A DNA stretch of 64,000 nucleotides. It comes from Streptomyces marianii. Its GTDB lineage: Bacteria > Actinomycetota > Actinomycetes > Streptomycetales > Streptomycetaceae. Both the position numbers and the translations under genes were made by a program. Below, one piece after another: positions 54,943-63,950 of this stretch. The notes beneath the pieces are model-generated. The model was not told where the DNA came from. It ran no database searches and saw only the letters and a program-made list of their open reading frames with translations. The number at the start of each line of letters is the position of its first letter. Positions within the stretch are counted from its first letter, which is position 1. Location of the stretch: assembly GCF_005795905.1 (NCBI RefSeq), contig NZ_VAWE01000001.1, positions 6,871,001 through 6,935,000 on the forward strand, in the 5' to 3' direction.

Positions 54943-55596
54943 ATGTCTGATGCATCCGCTCCTGCGCAGCCCACGGCTGCCGAGGTCCGCGCCGCCGCCG
55001 AGGCGGTCAAAGCAGCGCTGGACCGCCACCTCGAAGCGGTCGAACGCCGCACGGGAGAGGACGACCCGGCGGTGTACGCGGCCTTCAACGCCCTTGCCGC
55101 CGCGGCCGAGGCGTACGACGAGCGGCTGTACGACCGCTATGACGAGGTCACCCCCTTCGAGATCCCCGGCGCGGACGACTCGATGCCGCCGTACACGGGA
55201 CCGGACGAACCGAACGCGCTGAGTGTTCTCATCCGACGCGACTACGCCGTCGTGGAGCCTCAGCGTCTGCTCGCACAGGCCCAGCGGGTCGCGGATCTCG
55301 ACCGGGACGAGAACGCGGACGACACCTCCGCGGCGGTCGTGGGGGCGAGTGTGCACGCCGCGCTGGGGGTGCTGTTCGGCGAGTTCGAGCCGGACGAGAT
55401 CGCGTCCCGGCACAAGGAGTTCGGCCTGGAGGAGGGCGACTCCACCCTGTGGGTCGCCGCCGCCGATGAACTCCCCGAGCCTGGCGAATGGCTCAGCACC
55501 CCCTTCGACCAGGCGGACCCGGAGCGTGTCGTCTGCCGCTTCGACGTCAGCTCCGTCTTCGACGAGGAGGACCTGGACGACCTCCACTCCGCGTGA
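54943..55596 (+). CDS. Conserved actinobacterial hypothetical protein
   Basis: 217-residue acidic, soluble protein. It opens with an amphipathic helix (PTAAEVRAAAEAVKAALDRHLEAVERR), then DPAVYAAFNALAAAAEAYDERLYDRYDEVTPFEIP, ALSVLIRRDYAVVEPQRLLAQAQRVADLD and ERVVCRFDVSSVFDEEDLDDL. No enzyme motif. ATG 54943 has only a weak GGAT ribosome site and the start may be near the transcript end. I do not recognise a named family. Confidence 0.82.
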   Translation: MSDASAPAQPTAAEVRAAAEAVKAALDRHLEAVERRTGEDDPAVYAAFNALAAAAEAYDERLYDRYDEVTPFEIPGADDSMPPYTGPDEPNALSVLIRRDYAVVEPQRLLAQAQRVADLDRDENADDTSAAVVGASVHAALGVLFGEFEPDEIASRHKEFGLEEGDSTLWVAAADELPEPGEWLSTPFDQADPERVVCRFDVSSVFDEEDLDDLHSA

Positions 55597-56058
55597 GCGG
55601 AACCGCTTGGTGCGTCGCGCGAGACCCCCGCGGCGACCGCCCGTCTCCACGCCGGGCCTCGCCGCGCCGTGCCGCGTGGGCGGAAGCCGGCCCGGCGGCC
55701 CGCCCGTCCGCGTCCGCAGCAACGGGCGGCCACGCCCACCCTCGGACCTGGGCGCCGCGTCCCCTTACGGCTTCCCGGGCGAGGCCGTGCACGGCCGCTG
55801 GCTGAGGCTCACCCGGGCACCGTCATACCGTGCCCGGCCGCGAGCGGAACGCCGTGCACGGGCCGTGGTGGGTGCCGTTCACTCCCGGTCGGGGCCTCGT
55901 GGCGCCGTGCGCGGCGGTGGCGCCCGGGGTGGGGGCACGCCCGGGGTGCGGGTGGGCGGGGGCGGCGCTGCCCGGCAGAGAGGCCGCTCACACCCAAGGG
56001 TGAGGGCCCTCACCGGGGCGCCACCTCGTATCGCGCTGCGCCGGAGCGTCGCATCCGC
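55597..56058. other. Intergenic stretch of about 460 bp
   Basis: Downstream of the hypothetical gene and downstream of the RecD-like gene (convergent ends). GC-rich, with no open frame that has a ribosome site and no perfect hairpin longer than about 8 bp. Nothing called. Confidence 0.6.
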
Positions 56059-58356
56059 TCAGGCGCCGGCGGCCTCGGCGCCCGGCGCGAGCAGGCTTTC
56101 CAGAAGCGGGCGCAGCCGGGTCGTCCGGTCCTCGGACGGGATCTCGGCCACCGCGCGCGCCAGAGCCTGCTCCACTCCGTGGACCACGGACAGATGGCGC
56201 TCCCCGCGACTGAACGCCGTGTAGACCCAGGGGCGGCTGAGGCCCTGTGCCGCGTCCCCCGGCAGCACCACGACGACCGCGGGCCAGCGCATCCCGGCCG
56301 CCTGGTGTGCCGTGAGCGCCCAGCCGTGCCGGAGCGTCGACTCCACCAGGTCCTTCGGGACGAGGACGGCCCTGCCCTCGCAGTCGACGCGCAGCCCTTC
56401 CGCGTCGGCCGAGACCACCGTGCCGGTCAGGGTCCGCCCGGGAGCCGGGGTGTAGGCGACACGGTCGGCAGGGTCGAAGCCGCCGAATCGGCCGGGACCG
56501 GGGTTGAACCGCTCCTTGAGGGCGGCGTTGAGCGCCCTCGTGCCCGCGGAGCCTCCATGGCCGACCGTGATGACCTGGGTGTCGGCCGACGGCACCCCGA
56601 TCGCCCTCGGGACAGAGTCGGCGACCAACTGGACCGTACGGTGCACGGCCTCGCCCGCGTCCCGCACCGGAACGATCACGACCTCCTTGCCGGGGGCCTC
56701 GACCCGGTTGAGTTCGCCGACGCCGATCCCGGAGACCAACTCGCCCAGTGGCCCGGGATCGGGCGTGCGGGAGGCGACGACCGGGCACACCCGGGCGGCC
56801 AGCACATCGGCGAACACCCGACCCGCGCCGGCCGACCACAGCACACCCGGGTCCCCGCTCAGCACCAGCCGGCAACCGTCCGGCAGGGACTCCACCAGCA
56901 CGGCCGCGGTCTCGACGTCGAGCTGCGGCGCGTCGAGGACCGCGAGCAGATCCACGGCCAGCGTCCCGTCCTCCTCCCGGCCGGGGCCCTCGGCGCCGGA
57001 GAGCAGCCCCTCCACCGTGACCGCGCCGGCACCCAGCCCGCGCCGGCCGTTCTCGCTGTGCGCGACGGCGACCGCCCGCAGGCCGAGGGCGCGGGCGGCC
57101 TCCACAAGGGCGGCCGGCTCGGCGCGGGCCGCCCCACCGCCCGTGTGCGCGACCATGCCGTGCCCGGCGGCGGCGCGGACCAGCTCCGAGGCCGACGGTG
57201 ACCCCGCGGCCCCGGCGGCCTCCTCCCAGGACGCCGGCTGCGCGGTCTTGACCAGCCGGGCCAGACCGTCGGCGAGGCTCTCCTCCGCCAGGGCGTACCG
57301 GTCCAGGCCCAGCAGGACCGGGACCGTGGCCTGCGGCCCGGAGTCCTCCCCGGCCTCCGGCGCCCCGTGCTCATCAGGCCCTTCGGGACCCTCGGCCTCC
57401 TCCGGTTCCACGGCGTCGGCGCCGTCCTGGAAGACCAGCACGACCCCCTCGGCGATGGCGTGCTGCAACGCCTCGTCCGGGTCCGGCACCGAGTGTCCGG
57501 CGAGCGCCGTACGCACCGCCGCGGAGTCCAGAGCCGTGTGCCCCCGGAGCGCGGCACGCTCCAGCAGCCAGCCGACCAGTGCCGCGGCCCGCCGGCCGTC
57601 GTCCGGCCGGCACTCCGCGCCCAGCAGGGCCCGGGCGAAACCGTCCGCCTGCTCCGGCTGCACCCCGGGCACCGCCAGCAGCCGCCAGGGATCCTCCCGG
57701 AGCGCGTCGGCCGCCTGCTCACCGAGCACTCCGGCGACCCGGGCGGCCAGGCCCTCCGGCGCACCGCCCGACACCAGGACCTCCAGAACGGCCGCCACCG
57801 TGCCCGGATCGGCCTGCTGCCGTGCGGGCTCGGGCGCCGGCACCCTCGGCCGCCCGGGCCCGGCCACCGACGTCGGAGCCGGCCTCCTCGGCGCGGCGGA
57901 GGCGTCGAAGAACGTGCCCGACGGCTTGGCGCCGCTCTCCACGGCCCGCACCGCCGCCAGCAGATCGGCCGCGGTGCCGCTCAGCTTCCCGCCGGCCGCG
58001 ACCGGCCCGGCCTTCTCGGCCTTGCGCTTCTCGATCCGTGACCGCAGCTCCCGCTGCGCGGCCAGCTCCGCCTGGGCCTCGGACACCCCGGCGTCCCCGG
58101 CGGCCTCGCCGTCGACCGCGCTCGCGGCCTCTGAGGGATCCTCGGCGGAGGGATCCTCCGCGACTCCTCCGCCGTCCGCTGCCCGCGGCTCCGCTCCGCC
58201 GGCCGGTGCGGCACCGGGCACCTGGTCCGGCTCCGTCCCGGCACTTCGCCGTTCCGCGGTGACGGGCGTGCCCGGACCGGAGTCCGCGGGCGCGGAGCCC
58301 TCGGACGCGGGATCCTCGGCGGGGGTGCCGGGGCTCGCCCCGGGAAGCGCAGTCAC
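56059..58356 (-). CDS. RecD2-like helicase homologue with degenerate ATPase motifs
   Basis: 765-residue protein. Residues 1-95 are disordered and acidic. About 170-290 resemble the helix-hairpin-helix region of RecD2 (ALREDPWRLLAVPGVQPEQADGFARALLG). From about 380 to the end follows the two RecA-like domains, but Walker A is replaced by HTGGGAARAEP (no GKT, near 400). Walker B is VLDAPQLDVETAAVL (near 470) where RecD has DEAS. The late TVHKSQG-type motif is TAHQAAG (near 680), and YTALTRA is YTAFSRG. ATP hydrolysis therefore looks lost. The GTG start overlaps the aldo/keto reductase stop. Confidence 0.82.
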   Translation of the reverse strand: MTALPGASPGTPAEDPASEGSAPADSGPGTPVTAERRSAGTEPDQVPGAAPAGGAEPRAADGGGVAEDPSAEDPSEAASAVDGEAAGDAGVSEAQAELAAQRELRSRIEKRKAEKAGPVAAGGKLSGTAADLLAAVRAVESGAKPSGTFFDASAAPRRPAPTSVAGPGRPRVPAPEPARQQADPGTVAAVLEVLVSGGAPEGLAARVAGVLGEQAADALREDPWRLLAVPGVQPEQADGFARALLGAECRPDDGRRAAALVGWLLERAALRGHTALDSAAVRTALAGHSVPDPDEALQHAIAEGVVLVFQDGADAVEPEEAEGPEGPDEHGAPEAGEDSGPQATVPVLLGLDRYALAEESLADGLARLVKTAQPASWEEAAGAAGSPSASELVRAAAGHGMVAHTGGGAARAEPAALVEAARALGLRAVAVAHSENGRRGLGAGAVTVEGLLSGAEGPGREEDGTLAVDLLAVLDAPQLDVETAAVLVESLPDGCRLVLSGDPGVLWSAGAGRVFADVLAARVCPVVASRTPDPGPLGELVSGIGVGELNRVEAPGKEVVIVPVRDAGEAVHRTVQLVADSVPRAIGVPSADTQVITVGHGGSAGTRALNAALKERFNPGPGRFGGFDPADRVAYTPAPGRTLTGTVVSADAEGLRVDCEGRAVLVPKDLVESTLRHGWALTAHQAAGMRWPAVVVVLPGDAAQGLSRPWVYTAFSRGERHLSVVHGVEQALARAVAEIPSEDRTTRLRPLLESLLAPGAEAAGA

Positions 58357-59336
58357 AGCGTGCTCCAGTCCTGATCGGGATAGCGGTGCACGGGCGCCGA
58401 CACGTCGTCCAGCGCCCGGCAGATCTCGTCAGGAAGACTAAGACCCTCCACTGACAACGCCTGCGTGAGCTGCTGCGCGTTGCGGGCGCCGACGATCGGC
58501 GCCACTACGCCCGGCCGGTCGCGGACCCAGGCGAGCGCCACTTCGAGCGGGGTCGTCGCCAGCCCGTCCGCGGCCGTGGCGACCGCGTCCACGATGCGCG
58601 TCGCCGACTCGTCCAGGTACGGCTCCACGAAGGCGGCCAGCTGCTCCGACGCCCCGCGCGAGTCCGCGGGCGTCGCAAGCCGGTACTTGCCCGTGAGCAC
58701 ACCGCGGCCCAGCGGGGACGCCGGCAGCAGCCCCACGCCGAGGTCCCGCGCCGCGGGCAGTACCTCCCGCTCGACGCCGCGCTGCAGCAGCGAGTACTCC
58801 ATCTGCGTGCCGGCGAGACGGGTCCGTGTGCCCGGCACGGCGAGCTGCCACGCGGCGGCCTTCGCGAGCTGCCAGCCGCAGAAGCCCGACACCCCCGCGT
58901 AGCGCGCGCGGCCGCTGCTCACCGCGATGTCGAGCGCCTGGAGCGTCTCCTCCAGCGGTGTGTGCGGGTCGAAGCCGTGGAGCTGCCACAGGTCCACGTG
59001 GTCGGTGCCCAGCCGCTCCAGCGAGGCGTCCAGGGCCGTCAGCAGATGACCGCGCGAGCCGTCGAACCGCCGCATGGGGTCGAGCACGCTGCCGGCCTTC
59101 GTGGCGATGACCAGATCGCGCCGCGGAACCAGTCGTTCCACCAGCCGGCCGAGCAGGTACTCCGCCTCGCCGCCGCCGTACACGTCCGCCGTGTCGACCA
59201 GCGTGCCGCCCGCGTCCCAGAAGGCCTTCAACTGGTCGGCAGCGTCGTGCTCGCCGGTGTCCCGCCCCCAGGTGAGGGTGCCGAGCCCGATCCGGGACAC
59301 GCGCAGGCCGGTACGGCCGAGTTGCCTCTGCTCCAT
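58353..59336 (-). CDS. Aldo/keto reductase
   Basis: 327-residue NADPH-dependent (beta/alpha)8 reductase of the YdhF/YajO-like group. The tetrad is present: Asp and Tyr in DTADVYGGGEAEYLLG, Lys in IATKAG and His in WQLHGFD. It opens MEQRQLGRTGLRVSRIGLGTLTWG. ATG 59336 gives the family start. Its stop overlaps the GTG of the RecD-like gene, so the two are co-translated; the link in function is unclear. Confidence 0.94.
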   Translation of the reverse strand: MEQRQLGRTGLRVSRIGLGTLTWGRDTGEHDAADQLKAFWDAGGTLVDTADVYGGGEAEYLLGRLVERLVPRRDLVIATKAGSVLDPMRRFDGSRGHLLTALDASLERLGTDHVDLWQLHGFDPHTPLEETLQALDIAVSSGRARYAGVSGFCGWQLAKAAAWQLAVPGTRTRLAGTQMEYSLLQRGVEREVLPAARDLGVGLLPASPLGRGVLTGKYRLATPADSRGASEQLAAFVEPYLDESATRIVDAVATAADGLATTPLEVALAWVRDRPGVVAPIVGARNAQQLTQALSVEGLSLPDEICRALDDVSAPVHRYPDQDWSTL

Positions 59337-59515
59337 GGGCGCGAGATTACTGGCCACGGCTCCACCCGGAGCGACCCTGTGGACAACTCGCCAGCCAAGC
59401 GGTCGCCGGGCCACCCCTGACGTGACGCCGTTCCCCGCGCTAGAGTCCGCGACAAGGACGTTACTCATCGGTAAATCGGTACATCCGAAGCACACGGAGC
59501 GATAAGGGGAGCGGT

Positions 59516-60565
59516 ATGCGGCTGGGCATCAACCTCGGCTACTGGGGCGCGGGCATGGACGGCGACAACCTCGCCGTCGCCCAGGAGGCGGACCGTCTCG
59601 GCTACGACGTCTGCTGGGCCGCCGAAGCGTACGGCTCCGACGCGCCGACGGTCCTCTCCTGGGTCGCCGCCCAGACCGAGAGCATCGACGTGGGCTCCGC
59701 GATCCTCCAGATCCCCGCCCGCCAGCCGGCGATGACGGCGATGACCGCCGCCACCCTGGACTCGCTCTCCGGCGGCAGGTTCCGCCTCGGCCTCGGCGTC
59801 TCGGGACCGCAGGTGTCGGAGGGCTGGTACGGCGTCAGGTTCGACAAGCCCCTCGCCCGCACCCGCGAGTACGTGGAGATCGTCCGCAAGGCGATGACCC
59901 GCGAGCGTCTGACGTACGAGGGCGAGCACTGGACGCTCCCGCTCCCCGGCGGTCCGGGCAAGCCCATCAAGCTGACCGTCCACCCCGAGCGCGAGCGCAT
60001 CCCGCTGTACATCGCCGCCATCGGCCCCAAGAACCTGGAGCAGACCGGCGAGATCGCCGACGGTGCGCTGCTGATCTTCCCCTCCGCCGAGCACCTCGAG
60101 GACACCGCGATCCGGTACATCCGCGCGGGCCGCGAGAAGGCGGGTAAGACGATGGACGGCTTCGACGTCTGCCCCACGGTGCCGCTCGCGGTCGGCGACG
60201 ACGTCCGGGCCCTCGCCGACATGTTCCGCCCGTACACCGCGCTGTACGTCGGCGGGATGGGCAGCCGCAAGCAGAACTTCTACAACCAGCTGGCCCAGCG
60301 CATGGGCTACGAGAAGGAAGCCGCGGAGATCCAGGACAAGTACCTCGCCGGGGACAAGGCCGGCGCGGCGGCGGCCGTGCCGCACGAGCTGATCGACTCC
60401 ACCGCCCTGCTGGGCACCGTCGACCGGATCGCGGACCGCATGCGGTCCTACGCCGCCGCCGGCGTGACCACCCTGACCCTCGCCCCGGCCGGCTTCACCC
60501 TGGACGAGAGGCTGACCGCCCTGCGGGCCGGCACCGAGGCCCTGGAGCGCGCCGGACTCGCATAA
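59516..60565 (+). CDS. LLM-class F420-dependent oxidoreductase
   Basis: Luciferase-like TIM-barrel protein of 349 residues, of the kind that uses F420 in mycobacteria and streptomycetes. Features: MRLGINLGYWGAGMDGDNLAVAQEADRLGYDVCWAAEAYGSD, ILQIPARQPAMTAMTAATLDSLSGGRFRLGLGVSGPQVSEGWYG, IPLYIAAIGPKNLEQTGEIADGALLIF. Substrate unknown. ATG 59516 follows GGGGAGCGGT. Divergent from the aldo/keto reductase. The following 440 bp to the ferritin-like gene contain only a weak 12-bp inverted repeat (60587-60598/60632-60643). Confidence 0.93.
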   Translation: MRLGINLGYWGAGMDGDNLAVAQEADRLGYDVCWAAEAYGSDAPTVLSWVAAQTESIDVGSAILQIPARQPAMTAMTAATLDSLSGGRFRLGLGVSGPQVSEGWYGVRFDKPLARTREYVEIVRKAMTRERLTYEGEHWTLPLPGGPGKPIKLTVHPERERIPLYIAAIGPKNLEQTGEIADGALLIFPSAEHLEDTAIRYIRAGREKAGKTMDGFDVCPTVPLAVGDDVRALADMFRPYTALYVGGMGSRKQNFYNQLAQRMGYEKEAAEIQDKYLAGDKAGAAAAVPHELIDSTALLGTVDRIADRMRSYAAAGVTTLTLAPAGFTLDERLTALRAGTEALERAGLA

Positions 60566-61005
60566 CGCCTGCCGGAGGACCGGACCCCCGCCCGGCGGTC
60601 GGTGTACGGCCCGAACGCGGGGCGGGCTCTCCCGCCGGGCGGGCCCCGGCCGCCGGTCACCAGCCGTCCGCCGCGGACGGCGCCAGACATGCCTGCGGCC
60701 GTGGTGGGGGCTCGGGGTCATCCCCGCCACGGCCGTCACGAGGTCTAACGCCTCACCCCGTCCTCGGTCACGCCCCGGACGCGGGCATCGTCGACATGCC
60801 GGCGCCGGGCATCGTCGCCACCGGTCCGCGCCCGCCGTCCGCCTCCGACGGGGGCGCCCGTCCGTCCGCCGGGGGCCGGTATGCCCTTGTGATCCTTCTT
60901 TCGGCGGAGTCGCCACGCTCACCTGTTGCCTGTCCGTCCGGTCCGCATTTGACTCGTTCTCTGCGGACGCCCGTCGCCCACGGGTGCCTCACGGAGGTGG
61001 CAGTG

Positions 61006-61791
61006 ATGCTCTCGGCCCGAAGCCTTTTCCAGGAAATCCTCGAGAACGACGATTCCTACCAGCTCTTCTGTTCGATCGCGGCCAGCGGCGAGGCCCAGGG
61101 CGGCTGGGAGAACGGCCGTATCGCCGCGCTCGTGCCCGACACCATGCGGGCGCTCGCGCCGAAGATCACCCGGCACGGCGCGGACGAGGACAAGCACGGC
61201 CGGATCTTCAACGCCCTGCTGAGGAAGCGGGGTCTGGACCCGGTCGGAGTCCCGCCCGAGACCGACTACACGATGCTCCTGGAGCGGCAGGGGATCGGAC
61301 TGGCGCACGAGAAGCTGCGCCGTGACGAACGGCTCACCGAGCGGGACATCGTCGTCTACCTCTCGCACAGCCGGGTCACGGAGCAGCGCGCCGCCGACCA
61401 GATGGACATGCTGGTGCGGTTCTTCGGCGACCACCCCGAGGTCGGCAGGGCCGTCAGGCAGATCTGCAACGACGAGGACAACCACCTCTCCTACTGCCAC
61501 GAGGAACTGCTCCGCCTCGCCCGCGCCGGGCACGGACGCGCCATCCAGGGCACCCTGCGCGAGTGCGCCCTCACCGAGATCGCCGTCTACCGGGACGTCA
61601 GCCTCGCGGTCATGTCCCACATGGGGCGGATCCTCAACTGGCCCAGATCCAAGTCGGCGGTGCTCGCCGGTGGTATCCACGCCCTGTACGCCTTCGAACG
61701 CGCCGGTGGCTGGCGGCGCATGGTCACCCTCAGGATGCCCGAGCGCCGCGACGCCCTCGGCGGCCCCGCGACCACGGCCCCCGTCGTCTGA
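61006..61791 (+). CDS. Ferritin-like domain protein
   Basis: 261-residue helical protein with spaced Glu/His of a ferritin-like four-helix bundle: DEDKHGRIFNALL, DEDNHLSYCHEELLRLA and TEIAVYRD. Metal-binding pairs ExxH-type (DEDKH, DEDNHLSYCHE) are clear, so a di-iron oxidase or oxygenase role is possible. A C-terminal hydrophobic piece (KSAVLAGGIHALYAFERAGGW) may touch the membrane. GGAGGTGG lies directly before ATG 61006 (GTG 61003 is also possible). No named subfamily recognised; convergent with corA. Confidence 0.82.
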   Translation: MLSARSLFQEILENDDSYQLFCSIAASGEAQGGWENGRIAALVPDTMRALAPKITRHGADEDKHGRIFNALLRKRGLDPVGVPPETDYTMLLERQGIGLAHEKLRRDERLTERDIVVYLSHSRVTEQRAADQMDMLVRFFGDHPEVGRAVRQICNDEDNHLSYCHEELLRLARAGHGRAIQGTLRECALTEIAVYRDVSLAVMSHMGRILNWPRSKSAVLAGGIHALYAFERAGGWRRMVTLRMPERRDALGGPATTAPVV

Positions 61792-61934
61792 GGCCCGGCA
61801 GGGCCTGGAGCCGATGCCGGTGACGACGCGGCGCCCCGGCGCCGGCCGCCCGCACTTCCTTGCAGGCCCTCACCCGTTCAAGATCCCTCAACCGAGATCT
61901 GCCTCACCGTCCACAACCTCCCGGGACAGAACAC

Positions 61935-62924
61935 CTAGAGCCAGCCGCGGCGCTTGAACAGCCGGTACAGCCCGTACACCACGAGGACCATCAGGGCGAT
62001 CGCGGCCGGATAGCCCCACTTCCAGGTCAGCTCAGGCATGTGCTCGAAGTTCATGCCGTAGACGCCGGCGACCAGCGTCGGTACCGCCGCCATGGCGGCC
62101 CAGGCGGAGATCTTGCGCATGTCGTCGTTCTGCCGCACGCCCGTCTGTGCGAGGTGGGCGGACAGCACGTCGGACAGCAGCCGGTCCAGTCCGTCCACCT
62201 GCTCGTTGGCACGCGTCAGATGGTCGTTGACGTCGCGGAAGAACGGCTGGGAATGCTCGTCCACGAAGGGCACCGACGCACCGGCGAGCTTGGCCATCGG
62301 TGCGGCCAGCGGCCCGGTCGCCCGCCGGAACTCGAGCACCTGCCGCTTGAAGCCGTAGATCTTGGCAGCCGTGTGCCGGGTGTCGCCGGCGGGTGCGAAG
62401 ACGGCGGCCTCCAGCTCCTCCAGATCCACCTGGAGCTCGGCGGCCACCTCGATGTAGCGGTCCACGACGGCGTCGCTGACGGCGTACAGCACGGTCGTCG
62501 GACCGTGGCGCAGGACGTCCGGGTCGGCCTCCAGCCGCCGTCGCACCGCCCCGAGGGGCGCGGCCTCGCCGTGCCGCACCGTCACGACGAAGCAGTCGCC
62601 GACGAAGACCATCACCTCGCCGGCGCTGACAGTGTCCGACTCCGGCTCGTACACGACGGGTTTGAGGACCACGAAGAGCGAGTCGTCGTAGACCTCCAGC
62701 TTCGGCCGCTGATGGGCCTTGAGGGCGTCCTCGACGGCCAGCGGGTGCAGCCCGAACTCACTGCTGACGCGGTCGAACTCCTCCTCGTTCGGCTCGTGCA
62801 GCCCGATCCACAGGAACGTGTTCCTGGACGTACGGGCCAGTGCGAGCGCGTCGGAGAGATCCTCCGGGCCCTCGGCCCGGCGGCCGTCCCGGTAGATGGC
62901 GCAGTCCACGATCACGGCGCGCAT
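61935..62924 (-). CDS. corA: CorA-type magnesium/divalent cation transporter
   Basis: 329-residue CorA. A large N-terminal cytoplasmic domain (LWIGLHEPNEEEFDRVSSEFGLHPLAVEDALKAHQRPKLEVYDDSLFVVLK) and a long helix end in two membrane helices. The pore signature GMN is in VYGMNFEHMPELTWKWGYP, followed by a second helix and KRRGWL. Complete. ATG 62924 gives the usual RAVIVDCAIY start. Monocistronic. Confidence 0.96.
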   Translation of the reverse strand: MRAVIVDCAIYRDGRRAEGPEDLSDALALARTSRNTFLWIGLHEPNEEEFDRVSSEFGLHPLAVEDALKAHQRPKLEVYDDSLFVVLKPVVYEPESDTVSAGEVMVFVGDCFVVTVRHGEAAPLGAVRRRLEADPDVLRHGPTTVLYAVSDAVVDRYIEVAAELQVDLEELEAAVFAPAGDTRHTAAKIYGFKRQVLEFRRATGPLAAPMAKLAGASVPFVDEHSQPFFRDVNDHLTRANEQVDGLDRLLSDVLSAHLAQTGVRQNDDMRKISAWAAMAAVPTLVAGVYGMNFEHMPELTWKWGYPAAIALMVLVVYGLYRLFKRRGWL

Positions 62925-63068
62925 TCTTCCGCCCCCGCGCCCCGGGCGCACCTCGGCGGTGCGAACCGCCGGGGCGCACCGCCCAGTTCCTGCCGGAGGG
63001 AGGGGCGGACGAGCCGCCCGGTGTGCGGGTCACCGCCAGGTCCCCCGGACACGTCCTGACTTGGCTGA

Positions 63069-63228
63069 GGGCTGTCCCGTCATCACCGGTGGATCAGCGT
63101 GCGGCGTCAGACGCGGTACGTCGCAACGCGGAGGGTGGTCCTCATACTGGGCGTATTCGGGCGATCCGGCAACGCAGAGAGGTGCCGCAGCTGTCGTCGT
63201 GCGCCCGCTGGGGATTACGGGACAGCCC
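63069..63228. mobile_element. MITE-like element, type B, complete
   Basis: A 160-bp non-coding element with perfect 12-bp terminal inverted repeats GGGCTGTCCCGT (63069-63080) and ACGGGACAGCCC (63217-63228). The core (GTCCTCATACTGGGCGTATT, CGGGCGATCCGGCAACGCAG) matches the 10.1-kb copy and the right half of the type A element at 16.4 kb. It ends 14 bp before the histidine phosphatase start, so it may supply or disturb that gene's leader. Confidence 0.8.
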
Positions 63229-63242
63229 GTAGGCTGGCCGCC

Positions 63243-63950
63243 ATGGCCACGTTGATCCTCGTACGCCACGGACGGTCCACCGCCAACACCGCGGGGGTGC
63301 TCGCGGGCTGGACGCCGGGCATCGCGCTCGACGAGCACGGCACCGCGCAGGCGGCCGCCCTGCCCGCGCGGCTCGCCGGGCTGTCACTCGCGGCCGCCGT
63401 CACCAGTCCGCTGCAGCGCTGCCGGGAGACCCTGCAGCCGCTGCTCGACGCACGGCCGGGCCTTCCGCTCCACGGCGACGCGCGGATCGGCGAGTGCCAC
63501 TACGGCGAGTGGTCCGGCCGCAAGCTGACGGAACTCGCCGGCGAGCCGTTGATGGAGGTCGTCCAGCGGCACCCGTCCGCCGCGGCGTTCCCCGGCGGCG
63601 AGTCGATGCGGGCCATGCAGGGCCGGGCCGTCGACGCCGTGCGCGACTGGAACGCCCGGATCGAGCGGGACCACGGCGAGGACGCCGTGTACGTGATGTG
63701 CTCCCACGGCGACGTCATCAAGTCCGTCGTGGCGGACGCCCTCGGCATGCACCTCGACCTCTTCCAGCGGGTCCACGTCGAACCGTGCTCCGTGACGGCG
63801 ATCCGCTACACCCGTCTGCGGCCCTTCCTGCTGAGGCTCGGCGACACGGGTGACCTGGACTCCCTCCGGCCGCGCGAGAACGTGAACGAGCCCCGTGAGG
63901 GCGGGACGGACGGGTCGGCGGTGGTCGGCGGCGGCGCGGGCGCACCGTGA
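63243..63950 (+). CDS. Histidine phosphatase family protein (phosphoglycerate mutase-like)
   Basis: 235-residue enzyme. The phosphohistidine motif LILVRHGRSTAN lies at residues 4-15 and the second His in VMCSHGDVIKSV. ECHYGEWSGRKLTEL and FPGGESMRAM complete the active site. It resembles the MSMEG_4193-type phosphatases of actinobacteria. Ends with an acidic, Gly-rich tail (EGGTDGSAVVGGG). The substrate, a phosphorylated sugar or other phosphate ester, is unknown. The last 50 bases of the window hold no start of another gene that I can see. Confidence 0.93.
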   Translation: MATLILVRHGRSTANTAGVLAGWTPGIALDEHGTAQAAALPARLAGLSLAAAVTSPLQRCRETLQPLLDARPGLPLHGDARIGECHYGEWSGRKLTELAGEPLMEVVQRHPSAAAFPGGESMRAMQGRAVDAVRDWNARIERDHGEDAVYVMCSHGDVIKSVVADALGMHLDLFQRVHVEPCSVTAIRYTRLRPFLLRLGDTGDLDSLRPRENVNEPREGGTDGSAVVGGGAGAP

